From the NCBI RefSeq assembly GCF_927798095.1, contig NZ_CAKMMF010000016.1, positions 62,001-126,000 on the forward strand: 64,000 nt of DNA. Direction: 5' to 3'. Below are positions 8,836 through 21,378 of this stretch, piece after piece. Both the position numbers and the translations under genes were made by a program. Source of the DNA: Paenibacillus plantiphilus. Lineage in GTDB: Bacteria; Bacillota; Bacilli; Paenibacillales; Paenibacillaceae. Positions within the stretch are counted from its first letter, which is position 1, and every line of letters starts with the position of its first letter. The notes under the pieces are model-generated. The model saw nothing but the letters and a program-made list of their open reading frames with translations. It made no database searches and had not been told where the DNA came from.

Positions 8836-10443
8836 CTATAATTCCGTAGGATTCTCGTTATATTCGAAATAATCGAAATCTGCATGCTTCCGGAAGCCGG
8901 TCAAGTCTTGGCAGCATAAGCCGACGAGAGCCCCCGTGAACCAGCCCTCCTTGCACGCTTCATCAGATAACGTGCTAGCGTCGAGAACCGGTCCGATCCC
9001 CACAAACGCCTCTTCGCCTTCCGTTGAATAGAAAAATTGAAGCTTATCGTGATCCACCTCAGCGCGAAGCCATATCCGCTCCGCGTTATCCGGCAAAGAA
9101 ACGTACCCGGCCGGCTCCGCGTAGCCATTGTTGACAGCGGACAAAATGCTGATGCACCGTCCCAAATCCTCATGAAACGTCACATGCAAATAATAATAAT
9201 TGTGCGTGTCGTACAGGCAGATTAAGCCGGCCATTTGCTTGAAGCTCACCGGATCGAATTCGAGGCATGTGCTTGCTGTGAATTTGAGTTCTTGCCAGCG
9301 TCTTGCGATAAGGCTCTGCCTGTATTTCGAGCCGAGCCCTTCCCGGCCGTACAGTCTGAGATGCCCTTTCCTCTCCGCAAGCGAATAAAAGGTGCTGTCG
9401 AGCGGAATGCGCAACGACTGAAAATGTATATCCAGCTGCTCGCTGTCGAAATCGTCGCGCGCCGGTCTGCTCGGGAACGGGTGCGGCGGAAGATGGGGAG
9501 CTTCCACCTCTGCATCCGGCAGAACAGTGCCATTCGCCAACCGAAGCCAGCCGTCCTCAGTCCACTCGACCTTCTGGATAGCCGTTTCCCGGCCAAGCGT
9601 ATATTTACGGTTGCCGTTCTCCATCCGGTTCTCCAGCGCCCGTCCGCAGAGGTGAACCATATACCAATCGCCATTCCCCGTTTCAACAAGATCGCCGTGG
9701 CCGGATTTCTGCAGCAGCAGGTCCGGATGATCCCTGGCTGTCAGCAAGGAATTGCCCCCATACGCTTCGTATGGCCCGAACAGACTTTTCGACCTTAGCA
9801 TCGACTGCCCGTGGCCTTCGCCCGTTCCCGTGTCCGCCGCGAACAAATAATAATAGCCGTTCCGCTTGTAAATATGCGGGCCTTCGAGAAACGTCTCGGC
9901 GCTCGCATATATCGTAACCGCTTCGCCGATCATGCGCTGTTCCTGCACGGAGTATTCCTGAATGACAAGCTGCCCCTTGTACCGCTTCGTTACGCGGTGA
10001 TCCGTGACCATGCTGACGATATATTTGCGTCCGTCGTCATCATGGAACAACGAAGGATCGAAGCCGTAGCTGTTCAAATAAATCGGCTCGGACCATTCTC
10101 CCCGGATGTCCGTTGCCGTCACCAGATAGTTGGGGGTGTCGTACATCGGGACATAAAAGGAATTAACGACGGTATAGACCAGGTAATAGATGCCGTCATG
10201 GTAAGTCAGGCAAGGAGCCCAAACTCCCTGCGAAGCGCCGATTCCTCTTAGGTCCAGTTGAGAGACGCGGTTCAGCGGACGGGTAATAAGCTCCCAATGA
10301 ACGAGATCTCTGGAATGATGGATTTGCACACCGGGAAACCATTCAAATGTAGACGTAGCAATGTAATAATCTCCGTCTACTCGAATAATGGACGGATCGG
10401 GATTGAAGCCTCTCAGAATCGGGTTGCGTATCTTGTTGTTCAA
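8836..10443 (-). CDS. Glycoside hydrolase family 43 (beta-xylosidase/arabinofuranosidase type)
   Basis: A 535-residue intracellular glycosidase; no signal peptide is visible. The five-bladed beta-propeller catalytic domain occupies the first 310 or so residues, with the catalytic base Asp in GFNPDPSIIR, the pKa-tuning Asp in GFDPSLFHDDDG and the general acid Glu in TFLEGPHIYKR. A C-terminal beta-sandwich (roughly 325-530) resembles the GH43 C2 module of XynB-type beta-xylosidases. The start is TTG at 10443, eight bases after GGGAGG. It probably trims xylose or arabinose side groups from imported oligosaccharides; exact specificity cannot be read from sequence. Confidence 0.92.
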   Translation of the reverse strand: MNNKIRNPILRGFNPDPSIIRVDGDYYIATSTFEWFPGVQIHHSRDLVHWELITRPLNRVSQLDLRGIGASQGVWAPCLTYHDGIYYLVYTVVNSFYVPMYDTPNYLVTATDIRGEWSEPIYLNSYGFDPSLFHDDDGRKYIVSMVTDHRVTKRYKGQLVIQEYSVQEQRMIGEAVTIYASAETFLEGPHIYKRNGYYYLFAADTGTGEGHGQSMLRSKSLFGPYEAYGGNSLLTARDHPDLLLQKSGHGDLVETGNGDWYMVHLCGRALENRMENGNRKYTLGRETAIQKVEWTEDGWLRLANGTVLPDAEVEAPHLPPHPFPSRPARDDFDSEQLDIHFQSLRIPLDSTFYSLAERKGHLRLYGREGLGSKYRQSLIARRWQELKFTASTCLEFDPVSFKQMAGLICLYDTHNYYYLHVTFHEDLGRCISILSAVNNGYAEPAGYVSLPDNAERIWLRAEVDHDKLQFFYSTEGEEAFVGIGPVLDASTLSDEACKEGWFTGALVGLCCQDLTGFRKHADFDYFEYNENPTEL

Positions 10444-10486
10444 AGCCTTGTCCTCCCTTTCTTATTCGTATCCCCGCAATTAGCGT

Positions 10487-11680
10487 CTACCACAAATAAA
10501 GGTCGTTGCCTTTCAGCTTGAAGATCGCTTCCATGAAGTAATAATCTCCGTAAATAATGGCGTGATGATGCGTCTCGGCAAAATAGGCTCCCGTACCATA
10601 GAGCAGAATATGATCCGTATCGGCCGACCAGTCGATCCGCGATTCATCCAGCGTTCTCAGCAGCTTCAACGCCGCCGACACGAACGAGCGGCTTTCATGT
10701 CCGCCGACGGCCTTGGCGATTTCGATGAACCCGCATGCAGCGATTGCTGCTGCCGTATCATCCGCGAGCCGAGGCTCCTCTGGCTGCCTGAAATCGACTG
10801 GGATGATGCCGTCCTCGGGTATGTTGGCGATGAAATAATGCGCAACCCGCTTCGCTGCCTGCAAATACTCGTCCTTTCCGGTATGCATATAACTCATCAT
10901 GAATCCGTACAGCGCCCACGTCTGCCCGCGCGTCCAGGAAGATCCTTCCTCATGGCCCTGGCCGCCGTAAGTCTTGACCACCCCTCCGTTGAAAGGGTCG
11001 AACTCGACAATATGGTTGACGGAGCCGTCCGGACGGACAAAGGCCGATATCGCCGTATCCGCATGCTTGACCGCAATTTGCTTGAAGCGCGGATCTCCCG
11101 TTTCTTCCGATGCCCAATAGAGTAGAGGGAGGTTCAACAAACAGTCGATAATGGCCCAGCCTCTCGTATCCTCGTCCTTTAAGTCGTTCCATGCGCGTAT
11201 GAAGCCGCCCGCGAGATTGAAACGGCCTGCCAACAGGGTTGCAGCATGGAGCGCCCGCTTCCGGGATTCCAGATTGCCGGTCACTTTGTAATTCGCGACG
11301 CTGGTAGGCTGCCACATAAATCCGACGTCATGATGCAGGCCGTAAAACTCCTCAAAGCACCGGTCCATCTTGGCTTCGGAAATTTGCGCAATCTCCTTGT
11401 ATTTCTCGTTGCCGGTTTCATGATGCATGAGCCATAACATGCCTCCCCAAAAACCGTTCGTCCACCAGTTAATGCCATCTGCCGCAGCGCCCGTCGTATT
11501 ATCGACCGCCCGGTCGTCATGCACGCCGTTAACCGTTGTATAAGGAATTTTGTTCCGAGAACGCTCGCTGACCGCATCCATCTTCGCCGTCAATTTCGTT
11601 ATAACGCTCTCCAGCCATTGTCGTTCAGTATCGTTTAGCACGAGCTGATCCTGCCTTTCATTGTGGATTTGCTTCTTCAT
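10487..11680 (-). CDS. Unsaturated glucuronyl hydrolase, glycoside hydrolase family 88
   Basis: A 397-residue cytosolic (alpha/alpha)6-barrel enzyme that releases delta-4,5-unsaturated uronic acid from oligosaccharides made by polysaccharide lyases. The two conserved aspartates appear as Asp118 in LHHDVGFMW and Asp179 in WAIIDCLLNLPLLYW. The GH88 block around GHEEGSSWTRGQTWALYGF is clear and separates it from GH105. The ATG follows the upstream GH127 stop by 12 bases with no strong ribosome site, suggesting coupled translation. Its product enters kduI-kduD-kdgK-eda directly downstream. No polysaccharide lyase is in the window, so the lyase step must be encoded elsewhere or the substrate is scavenged. 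Confidence 0.93.
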   Translation of the reverse strand: MKKQIHNERQDQLVLNDTERQWLESVITKLTAKMDAVSERSRNKIPYTTVNGVHDDRAVDNTTGAAADGINWWTNGFWGGMLWLMHHETGNEKYKEIAQISEAKMDRCFEEFYGLHHDVGFMWQPTSVANYKVTGNLESRKRALHAATLLAGRFNLAGGFIRAWNDLKDEDTRGWAIIDCLLNLPLLYWASEETGDPRFKQIAVKHADTAISAFVRPDGSVNHIVEFDPFNGGVVKTYGGQGHEEGSSWTRGQTWALYGFMMSYMHTGKDEYLQAAKRVAHYFIANIPEDGIIPVDFRQPEEPRLADDTAAAIAACGFIEIAKAVGGHESRSFVSAALKLLRTLDESRIDWSADTDHILLYGTGAYFAETHHHAIIYGDYYFMEAIFKLKGNDLYLW

Positions 11681-11692
11681 GGTGATGCAGTA

Positions 11693-13576
11693 TCATATCG
11701 GGACAACGGGAAAATAAACCGTGTACCGCTCATCCTTGATCTCATGCAGCGGAATGAACCGGAAGTTGCTGCTCTGTCCATAAGTCCGGTAATATCCGGC
11801 ATTCCACCAGCTATGGTTGCGCTCCCGATCAGGTGTCAATACCGACTCCGGCTTGCCGATTTCGCCGGTCAACTGCCGCTCTTCCTCTATCAGGCCAGCC
11901 AGTACAACGGGTCCATCGACGAAGGCGACCCGATCCGGCGCTCCCGGCAATGGTTCGGCCACGAGCGATTTGGGGAACTGAACCGTGATCGTATCTCCAT
12001 CACTCCAGTAGCGCCGCAGCTCGTAGAACCCCGCGCCGCCGGGGACATCATCCCGACCTGCGCCATTTACCGTCACAACAGCTTTGCCGCTTATCCACCA
12101 AGGGAGGCGCAATTTGAGCGTAAACTCCGCTGCTTTGGCCGTTGACACTGTTACCCGATAGCTGAAGCAGTCCGGACGGCTTGCGGGAATTGGCAGCTTA
12201 TCTACCTCCGTGATGGCTTTCATCCCTGTGACCGACCATTTGTTCAGCGGATACAAGCCATGCTGCCCGTCCTGCGCAATCTCAATGCCGATCTCGCCCC
12301 CGTCCTGCTCGAAGGTCAAGGCAGACGGAATCCATTGCGTAATGGCAATGCCCTGCGCGTCCCGCATATAGATTTGTGTTTCGTAAGCCGCGTTGGCCTG
12401 CACAAGCGTGCCGTGGCAGCACCAGAAATGCTGCGTTTCCGAGCCCCATACTTTGCGGCTGCCGGGACCGACGCCGAGAAAATAAGAGATCATCCCCGTG
12501 TCCTCGTGCTGATGAGCCAGCACACCGTTCACAAACCGCCGCTCCCAATAGTCGGCATAGGCGCTGTCTCCTGTCCAGCGCAGCAGCATATGGGCGAGCC
12601 TCATCATGTTGTAATTGCAGCAATGCTCCTGCCCCGCTCCCAGCCTGGCCGCCATCCTCTCAGGCGGCAGCCATAGCTCGCCATCGTCTCCCGCGCCTGT
12701 GCATAAATAGCCCCGTGTCGTGACGGCACAGCTCCAGAACGCATCTACAATGCGACGAAAACGCTCGTCGCCGGTCACTTCATACACGCGGGCCGCACCC
12801 AATATTTCCGGTATTTGCGTATTGGCATGCTTGTTGCTTAGCACATCCTCCCCGGCCAGCAGCCGGTCGAACAACCTGCGGCGCTCGTATCGGAGCATCA
12901 GCAGCCTGTGCGCCTCCTCGCCGGTCGCACCATATAAGTCAGCCCATGTCTCCAGCATCCCCCCGGTTTCCATATCGAGCAGCTCATCGAGCTGCTCCCG
13001 CGAGAAATGTCCGGTCCACTTGTCGAACCATGACGCCATCCCTTTCATAATGTGAAGCGCCTGTTCGCTACCCGCCAGTTGGTACATTTCGAACAGTCCC
13101 ATCAACAGCTTGTGAATCGTATAATGCGGCGCCCAGACCCATTTGCCGTTCACAAGCCGGTTCATAAACGATTCGGGAAACGCCGCCAGCCATTGACCGC
13201 CGCTGGCCTTCTGGCATTTCGCAAGCTCCGCCACGATCGTATCGGCCTTCGCCTTCACCATCGCATCCTTCGTTTGCGCGTAGATGCGCGCCGCAGCCGA
13301 CAGCCAATGCCCCATGAAATGGCCTCTGAGCTCGCAGGTGACCGATTCCCAGCCCCAATGCCAATGCTCGGGGCCTTCCATACTGGTCGTAGAAGCGGTT
13401 GTTGTCCCTCCATTGCCGCTGTAGCTCCACAATCCAGCCTCCATATAGAAGCTGCGGAGCAGGTTTTGATTCGTCAAGCTCATCACATAGGACTTGTTAA
13501 GCTGAAAGCGGTCTGACAGCGGTCCTTCGCTTAGTTGGGCCGTTCCGGGTTTCATATCCCTGAATATCGGGATCAT
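11693..13576 (-). CDS. GH127-type (DUF1680) beta-L-arabinofuranosidase family protein
   Basis: A 627-residue protein of the beta-L-arabinofuranosidase/DUF1680 superfamily. An (alpha/alpha)6 barrel is followed by beta-sandwich domains. The family's zinc/catalytic cysteine segments are recognisable as GQEHCCNYNMMR and FWCCHGTLVQ, which supply the Glu and Cys residues used in the cysteine-nucleophile mechanism. No export signal is seen. The start at 13576 is chosen for the GAGGTG site seven bases upstream; the open frame begins 22 codons earlier without one. It probably removes L-arabinofuranose or a related sugar from imported glycans between the LacZ and GH88 steps; the family is functionally varied. 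Confidence 0.88.
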   Translation of the reverse strand: MIPIFRDMKPGTAQLSEGPLSDRFQLNKSYVMSLTNQNLLRSFYMEAGLWSYSGNGGTTTASTTSMEGPEHWHWGWESVTCELRGHFMGHWLSAAARIYAQTKDAMVKAKADTIVAELAKCQKASGGQWLAAFPESFMNRLVNGKWVWAPHYTIHKLLMGLFEMYQLAGSEQALHIMKGMASWFDKWTGHFSREQLDELLDMETGGMLETWADLYGATGEEAHRLLMLRYERRRLFDRLLAGEDVLSNKHANTQIPEILGAARVYEVTGDERFRRIVDAFWSCAVTTRGYLCTGAGDDGELWLPPERMAARLGAGQEHCCNYNMMRLAHMLLRWTGDSAYADYWERRFVNGVLAHQHEDTGMISYFLGVGPGSRKVWGSETQHFWCCHGTLVQANAAYETQIYMRDAQGIAITQWIPSALTFEQDGGEIGIEIAQDGQHGLYPLNKWSVTGMKAITEVDKLPIPASRPDCFSYRVTVSTAKAAEFTLKLRLPWWISGKAVVTVNGAGRDDVPGGAGFYELRRYWSDGDTITVQFPKSLVAEPLPGAPDRVAFVDGPVVLAGLIEEERQLTGEIGKPESVLTPDRERNHSWWNAGYYRTYGQSSNFRFIPLHEIKDERYTVYFPVVPI

Positions 13577-13675
13577 ATCGCTCACCTCGCTCTTGTCATA
13601 CTGAGTGCCCTGCACCGCGCGCGTCGGGGCGGTACATTTCATTATCCAGCCGCGATAAATCCGGATGCGCTACAA

Positions 13676-16810
<3,135 letters not shown>

Positions 16811-16883
16811 TTATGGACATTACGCCAATCCAGCCCGTTCAGCTTGGCAAGCAGCTTCGACACTGACCAAGCTGCTAGATGGC

Positions 16884-16916
16884 TATGGCCCTCGCTTGAA
16901 TGAGCAAGGGCCGTTT
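16884..16916. terminator. Hairpin between permease and lacZ genes
   Basis: GGCCCTCGCTTGA and its near-complement ending in AAGGGCC form a strong stem, but only a weak T-rich tail follows, on the plus strand. In the direction of the operon it lacks a T-run, so it more likely acts as an RNA-processing or stabilising element between transporter and enzyme genes than as a full stop. Confidence 0.4.
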
Positions 16917-16931
16917 GTTAATATGATTGAA

Positions 16932-17768
16932 TTATCCTTTAATCGCCCCGGACGATACGCCTTTTACGAAATATTTCTGAAGGGTGAGGAATGCGATAAG
17001 AACCGGAATAAGCGACATCGTCGTACCTGCAAAGATCATATCCCAGCGGGAGGAAAATTCTCCGACGTAATAGAACAGCTCGACGATCATCGTTTTCGGC
17101 TCGCCGGATGGCAGCACCAGCATCGGCAGAAGGAAATCGTTCCAGATGCCGAGTCCCTGCAGGACGACCATACTGGCGGTAACAGGTCCCAGTAGCGGAA
17201 ATACAATTTTCCAGAAAATCCCTATCCTGGAGCATCCGTCGATTTCGGCGGATTCCTCTATCTCGCGAGGAACGCCCTTCAGAAAGCTTGTGTACAACAG
17301 GACGCCAAAACCTACAGAGCCGGCAATATAGATCATGATCGGGCCGGCCAGAGTGCCGAACAGCCCCATCGCTTTCATTTGCCTGAACAACGGAATCATA
17401 TACACCTGGAATGGAATCATCATGCCGAACAGAAAATAGACGTAGACGCCATTGGTCCATTTGTTTGCTGTGCGTTCGATTCCATATGCCGCCATCGGAA
17501 TAATGAACACCATCAAAGCAATGGAGACGACCGTCAGCACCGCGCTGTTGAAGATCGCTTTGGGGTAATCCGTTTCGGTCAGCAAATATTTAAAGCTGTC
17601 CAAGTAGACAGCAGCTGGGAACGCAATTGCGTCCCGTAAAATTTCGCCGTTCGTCTTGAACGCAGACATCAGATTGAAGAAGATCGGGAAGGCAAATATA
17701 ACGGCAATGATCAACGTTACCAAGAATAAGACAATGTCGCTAACCTTTATCTTTTTACGTTTTTTCAT
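16932..17768 (-). CDS. Carbohydrate ABC transporter permease (MalG-like, CUT1)
   Basis: A 278-residue inner-membrane permease with six predicted helices. The conserved EAA loop appears as EIEESAEIDGCSRIGIFWKIVFPLLGP. The start at 17768 gives MKKRKKIKVSD ahead of the first helix, and GAGAGG lies about 12 bases upstream inside the end of the previous gene; only one base separates the two genes. It pairs with the permease at 17770-18675 and the binding protein at 18788-20122. No ATPase gene is present, as usual for CUT1 systems that share an MsmX-type ATPase encoded elsewhere. Confidence 0.95.
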   Translation of the reverse strand: MKKRKKIKVSDIVLFLVTLIIAVIFAFPIFFNLMSAFKTNGEILRDAIAFPAAVYLDSFKYLLTETDYPKAIFNSAVLTVVSIALMVFIIPMAAYGIERTANKWTNGVYVYFLFGMMIPFQVYMIPLFRQMKAMGLFGTLAGPIMIYIAGSVGFGVLLYTSFLKGVPREIEESAEIDGCSRIGIFWKIVFPLLGPVTASMVVLQGLGIWNDFLLPMLVLPSGEPKTMIVELFYYVGEFSSRWDMIFAGTTMSLIPVLIAFLTLQKYFVKGVSSGAIKG

Positions 17769-17769
17769 G

Positions 17770-18675
17770 TTACATTTGCACCTCTCTTTTGCGAAGCAGC
17801 TTGATTTGAATAAGCGAAACAATCAGAATAATCGCAAATAGTACGAGGGAAAGCGCCGTGCCGAAGCCCTGTCTGCCTTCTCCGAATGCAACTCTGTAAA
17901 TGATGTAAGTCAATGTTTCGGTTGAAAAGCCGGGACCTCCGTTCGTCATGACGGCAATTTGATCAAACAGCTTGAGCGATCCGATCATGGACAGCATGAC
18001 ACATACCGTTGTCGCACCGGCAAGCAGCGGGAACGTAATATGAATAAATTGCTTCCATCTGCCGGCCCCGTCGATGCTTGCAGCTTCCAGCAGCTCCTGG
18101 GGGATGCCTTGCAGCCCGGCCAAATAAATAATCATGTAGTAACCGGCCGCTTTCCAGACCGTTGATAAAATAATCGCCCACAATGCAAAATCCGGATCAC
18201 CCAACCAATCCAGCTTCCATGACCCAAGCCCGATCTTCTCCAGCAATTGATTGAAAACGCCAAAATTGTAATTGAGAATGATCATCCAAATAAAGCCCAT
18301 AATAATACCGCTCATCAACACCGGGAAATAAAAGATGCTGCGAAACAAATTGCGGCACCAACGCACCTTGTCAACGAGAATAGCCAATCCCAGCGCTACG
18401 ATGTTCTCAAGGATAACAAGCGCCACGGCCAGAATGATTGTATTTTTCAGCGCATTATGAACACGCGTGCTTTCCCAAATCTCTTTGAAGTTCTCAAAGC
18501 CGATATAACGAACTTCCGGATTAATTCCATCCCATGAGGTAAAGCTTAAATTAATGCTGCTTAATGTCGGCCATATTACAAATATGGTATATAGCAAAAA
18601 CGAGGGTAATATAAACCAAAAGGTGTAAGTAAGCCACCACTTCTTCTTTTTTTTCTTTACTATAGTGGCGTTCAT
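17770..18675 (-). CDS. Sugar ABC transporter permease (MalF-like, CUT1)
   Basis: A 301-residue six-helix permease. The EAA loop is visible as PQELLEAASIDGAGRWKQF. The start at 18675 follows AGGAGAAGACC and yields a lysine-rich N-terminus before the first helix; the frame upstream of it reads through the intergenic hairpin. It forms the heterodimeric channel with the next permease. The substrate is probably a xylo-, galacto- or uronate-decorated oligosaccharide, judged only from the enzymes encoded downstream. Confidence 0.95.
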   Translation of the reverse strand: MNATIVKKKKKKWWLTYTFWFILPSFLLYTIFVIWPTLSSINLSFTSWDGINPEVRYIGFENFKEIWESTRVHNALKNTIILAVALVILENIVALGLAILVDKVRWCRNLFRSIFYFPVLMSGIIMGFIWMIILNYNFGVFNQLLEKIGLGSWKLDWLGDPDFALWAIILSTVWKAAGYYMIIYLAGLQGIPQELLEAASIDGAGRWKQFIHITFPLLAGATTVCVMLSMIGSLKLFDQIAVMTNGGPGFSTETLTYIIYRVAFGEGRQGFGTALSLVLFAIILIVSLIQIKLLRKREVQM

Positions 18676-18713
18676 GGTCTTCTCCTGCCTTCCATGTAAA
18701 CTGTCCCCGGTGA

Positions 18714-18750
18714 ATAAGATAACCTCCGCCATAAGGCGGGGTTATCTTAT
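18714..18750 (-). terminator. Attenuator-like hairpin between binding-protein and permease genes
   Basis: GATAACCCCGCC and GGCGGAGGTTATC form a 12-base stem with a short loop. It lies in the gap after the binding-protein stop (18788) and before the first permease start (18675). Such hairpins commonly protect the upstream mRNA and lower downstream transcription, giving more binding protein than permease. Confidence 0.65.
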
Positions 18751-18787
18751 CATGCATCGGTTCTTCCGAGCGGTTTAGCAGCTGCTG

Positions 18788-20122
18788 CTATTGCTGATTT
18801 GCTTTGACATTGTTGTCGTATTCAACATCTGCTTGTTTCATGTAATCCGTGACATCGCCATTTTTCATGACAAGGTCCTGCAGCAATTTGTAGAACCAGT
18901 TGCGGAATTGAGGCGGAATCGCATTTTCACCGTACCATTGGTTAATCATCATCGATTTCTTAATGTCCGGGTTCGCAACAGCGTCCAGAACCTGCTGCAT
19001 CACTTCATTGGTCTTAATGTCAACCTTCGCGGCAATGGAAGGAATGCTGCCGGCCTTCTCTGAGTAAGGAGCGTATTGAGCCGGGTCAAAGAAGAAGTTG
19101 ATGAACTTTTTGAACGCATCCACCTTGTCCGCGTCTTTGGCCGCTTCCGCAGACAGCGACCAGCCTGCCAGAGTAGGCAGACCGTTGATCACAAGGTTGC
19201 CTTTACGGTCAGGGAGCGGATAGAACCCAAATTCAAAGCTCGGATCAGCTTCCATGATTTGTCCGATCATCCAAGGGCCGGAGAACAGCTGAGCCGCTTT
19301 GCCGGATACGAGAATCGATGCAGTCTGGTTGTCGGCCGTGCTAAGCCAGCCCTTATCGACATAGTTCGTGAACAGTTCCTTGTAATCCGTAATGGCCTGA
19401 ACAAACTGCGCGTCCGTAAAGCTTGCTGTCTTGGCCGTGCGCTTGGAGTTCCAATCTGGATCTTCGGCAAACACATTTGTGATCAGGAAGTAGTTGGCCC
19501 AGAAGCCCATGTGGAACAAGTCTTTACCGCCAACGACGATTGGAGAAATACCTGATGCCTTAAGCTTCTTCTGAATTTCAAGAAACTCGTCGTACGTTTT
19601 CGGCAGCTCCGTTACACCTGCATCAGCATACGCTTTCTTGCTGTACAGAATGCCGTTAGGCGCATTGGCGGAAAGCGGAGCGTTGTAATATTTCCCATCA
19701 TAAGCGGGAAGAAATGTAAACAGGCTGTGCAGCTCTTCCGGAAGCTCGGCCAGCTTGCCGGCATCCGCAAACACCTTCGTATCGCGCATTTCGATAACAT
19801 CCGGGAATTCGCCTACCGCATCTTTTGTTTTCAGCCAATCCAGATAAGAATCGCTTGTCGTTTCGCTAAGGTTTTTGATCTTAATGTTTGGATACGCTTT
19901 CATGAATGCGTCAATTACATCTTCTGTTGCTTTTTTGCCTGACGGATCGCCTGTGGCGTAACCGATTGAAATGGTTACCTCTTTCTGGTCGCCCGATGGA
20001 TCAGCAGGCGGAGTATTCGTTGACGTATTGCTTGGCTTGTTGTTGTTTCCACTGCAGGCAGCCAATATCATCGATAGGGCAAGTAGGGTGGTGAACAACT
20101 GCAGAAACGATTTTCTTTTCAT
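18788..20122 (-). CDS. Extracellular sugar-binding lipoprotein of the oligosaccharide ABC transporter
   Basis: A 444-residue family 1 solute-binding lipoprotein with lipobox LAAC after MKRKSFLQLFTTLLALSMI. The start at 20122 is set by GGGAGG eight to ten bases upstream. It precedes its two permease genes, so this is the transport copy of the three paralogous binding proteins in the window; it is the same length as the copy at 531-1865 and similar throughout (shared DAVGEFPD, LDWLK and NWFYKLLQDLV blocks). A paired direct repeat at 20206-20240, about 85-118 bases upstream of its start, is shared with two other transcription units and may be a YesN-type regulator site. Confidence 0.95.
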   Translation of the reverse strand: MKRKSFLQLFTTLLALSMILAACSGNNNKPSNTSTNTPPADPSGDQKEVTISIGYATGDPSGKKATEDVIDAFMKAYPNIKIKNLSETTSDSYLDWLKTKDAVGEFPDVIEMRDTKVFADAGKLAELPEELHSLFTFLPAYDGKYYNAPLSANAPNGILYSKKAYADAGVTELPKTYDEFLEIQKKLKASGISPIVVGGKDLFHMGFWANYFLITNVFAEDPDWNSKRTAKTASFTDAQFVQAITDYKELFTNYVDKGWLSTADNQTASILVSGKAAQLFSGPWMIGQIMEADPSFEFGFYPLPDRKGNLVINGLPTLAGWSLSAEAAKDADKVDAFKKFINFFFDPAQYAPYSEKAGSIPSIAAKVDIKTNEVMQQVLDAVANPDIKKSMMINQWYGENAIPPQFRNWFYKLLQDLVMKNGDVTDYMKQADVEYDNNVKANQQ

Positions 20123-20205
20123 CTTTTTATGCCTCCCTTTCTTTTCGAACCATTTGGATTGAATGGCTTGATTTAAGACTACCATTTCGAATTTTTTTGT
20201 TGAAT

Positions 20206-20240
20206 GCAGTTTTTTAAGGCTCGTATGCGGTGATTTTAAG
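20206..20240 (-). promoter_or_regulatory. Putative regulator site: paired direct repeat upstream of the sugar-binding protein gene
   Basis: On the plus strand GCAGTTTTTTAAG (20206-20218) is followed after about two helical turns by GATTTTAAG (20232-20240). The same arrangement, at the same distance from the start codon, occurs upstream of the kinase gene at 29724-29757, and a looser version lies upstream of the permease gene at 24935-24967. The direct-repeat layout fits an AraC-type dimer. Assignment as an operator is inference. Confidence 0.5.
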
Positions 20241-20265
20241 AAGCTTATGTGAAGCTTTCATGCGG

Positions 20266-21306
20266 TCAAGACATGTCCTTCACGCCTTGCGACAGCGCCC
20301 TGAGCAGCCACGGAATTGATTTGTCTCCCGCTATCTCATGGCTTCCGGGATGAATGTCGTACCCGAATCGTTCGCTGGCTCCCCAGCCCGCGTAAGTCTC
20401 TTCCAGCTGCGACAGAGCCTGCCGCACATGCTCGACCGGAAATAACGGGTCCTTCTCCCCCGATTCCACGAACAGGGAGCGCGGGGCTATGAGTCCGGCC
20501 AGATCCGGCTGCTCCGCACTTAGCAGAATGCCGGGCAAATAGTTGTCAATACAGTGGTGCATAGCTAGAATGCTGCCCTTGAAGGTGTTCGTCCAGCCAC
20601 ACAGCACAGCAGCCTTCACACGTTCATCCAATCCGGAGGCGAAAGCGGCGATCAGGCTCCCCCCGGAAAAGCCGAAGGCGCCGATCCGCTCGGCGTCCGC
20701 ATCCTCGCGCCCCGATATATAGTCGATAGCCCGCATCGCTTCGAACACACGCATGCCTGCCAGCGTTCTGCCGTACATCAGCAGCTGCGCGGACAGTGTG
20801 CCGCATGAGCTGTAATTGGGGGTAGTTCTCAGCTCCTCGGCGATGCGCCGGGCTCCGAAGCCCATAATTTCCGGAATGACAACGAGCATCCCCGCCCTGA
20901 CCAATTGGACGGCGAACCGATTGTGAATGCCTGGGTCCCCCAGCTCCGCTCCTGCAGGGTCCAATCCGACCGCATCATAATACCCGTTTCCGTGGCCGTG
21001 ACAGGCAAGAACCACGGGCCAAGGTCCTGTCCCCGCCTTCGGAACCAGCACCAGAACCGGCACATGGACGGCCTCCATCGTCGTATAAGCGATCCGCTCC
21101 AGCATGAAACCCCCGTAATCTGTGCGATCCAACAGAACCGCAGCAAGCGGATGCTCCCGCTCGGGGAATTCGCCCAGTGCCCGCTTCAGCGCATTTCGCA
21201 GTTGCTCCCGCCGCTCTATCGGAAGAAGATGCTCCCGCTTCAGTTTTACCCGCGCTTCGGTGTCCTCATATACCCGCTTTAGAAAAGCATCCATTGACCA
21301 ATCCAT
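20266..21306 (-). CDS. Alpha/beta hydrolase of the dienelactone hydrolase/acetyl xylan esterase type
   Basis: A 346-residue cytosolic alpha/beta hydrolase. The nucleophile elbow is GAFGFSGGSLIAAF, a later Asp sits in VESGEKDPLFP, and the catalytic His in HPGSHEI. The start at 21306 is chosen because GAGGTG lies nine bases upstream; two earlier in-frame starts overlap that site. It is the last gene after the second ABC system and is separated from it by a terminator-like hairpin. It may deacetylate imported oligosaccharides, but the family is broad and the substrate is not readable. Confidence 0.8.
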   Translation of the reverse strand: MDWSMDAFLKRVYEDTEARVKLKREHLLPIERREQLRNALKRALGEFPEREHPLAAVLLDRTDYGGFMLERIAYTTMEAVHVPVLVLVPKAGTGPWPVVLACHGHGNGYYDAVGLDPAGAELGDPGIHNRFAVQLVRAGMLVVIPEIMGFGARRIAEELRTTPNYSSCGTLSAQLLMYGRTLAGMRVFEAMRAIDYISGREDADAERIGAFGFSGGSLIAAFASGLDERVKAAVLCGWTNTFKGSILAMHHCIDNYLPGILLSAEQPDLAGLIAPRSLFVESGEKDPLFPVEHVRQALSQLEETYAGWGASERFGYDIHPGSHEIAGDKSIPWLLRALSQGVKDMS

Positions 21307-21323
21307 CTTCATCCCCACCTCAG

Positions 21324-21363
21324 TAAGAAAGCCCTTCCATCCAGAAGGATGAGAAAGGCTTTC
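21324..21363 (-). terminator. Hairpin terminator after the frameshifted binding-protein gene
   Basis: On the minus strand AAAGCCTTTCTCATCC pairs with GGATGGAAGGGCTTT around a four-base loop, followed by a short T-rich tail. It lies between the binding-protein stop and the hydrolase start, so it probably ends or attenuates the transporter transcript. Confidence 0.7.
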
Positions 21364-21378
21364 AGAGTTTCAATACAC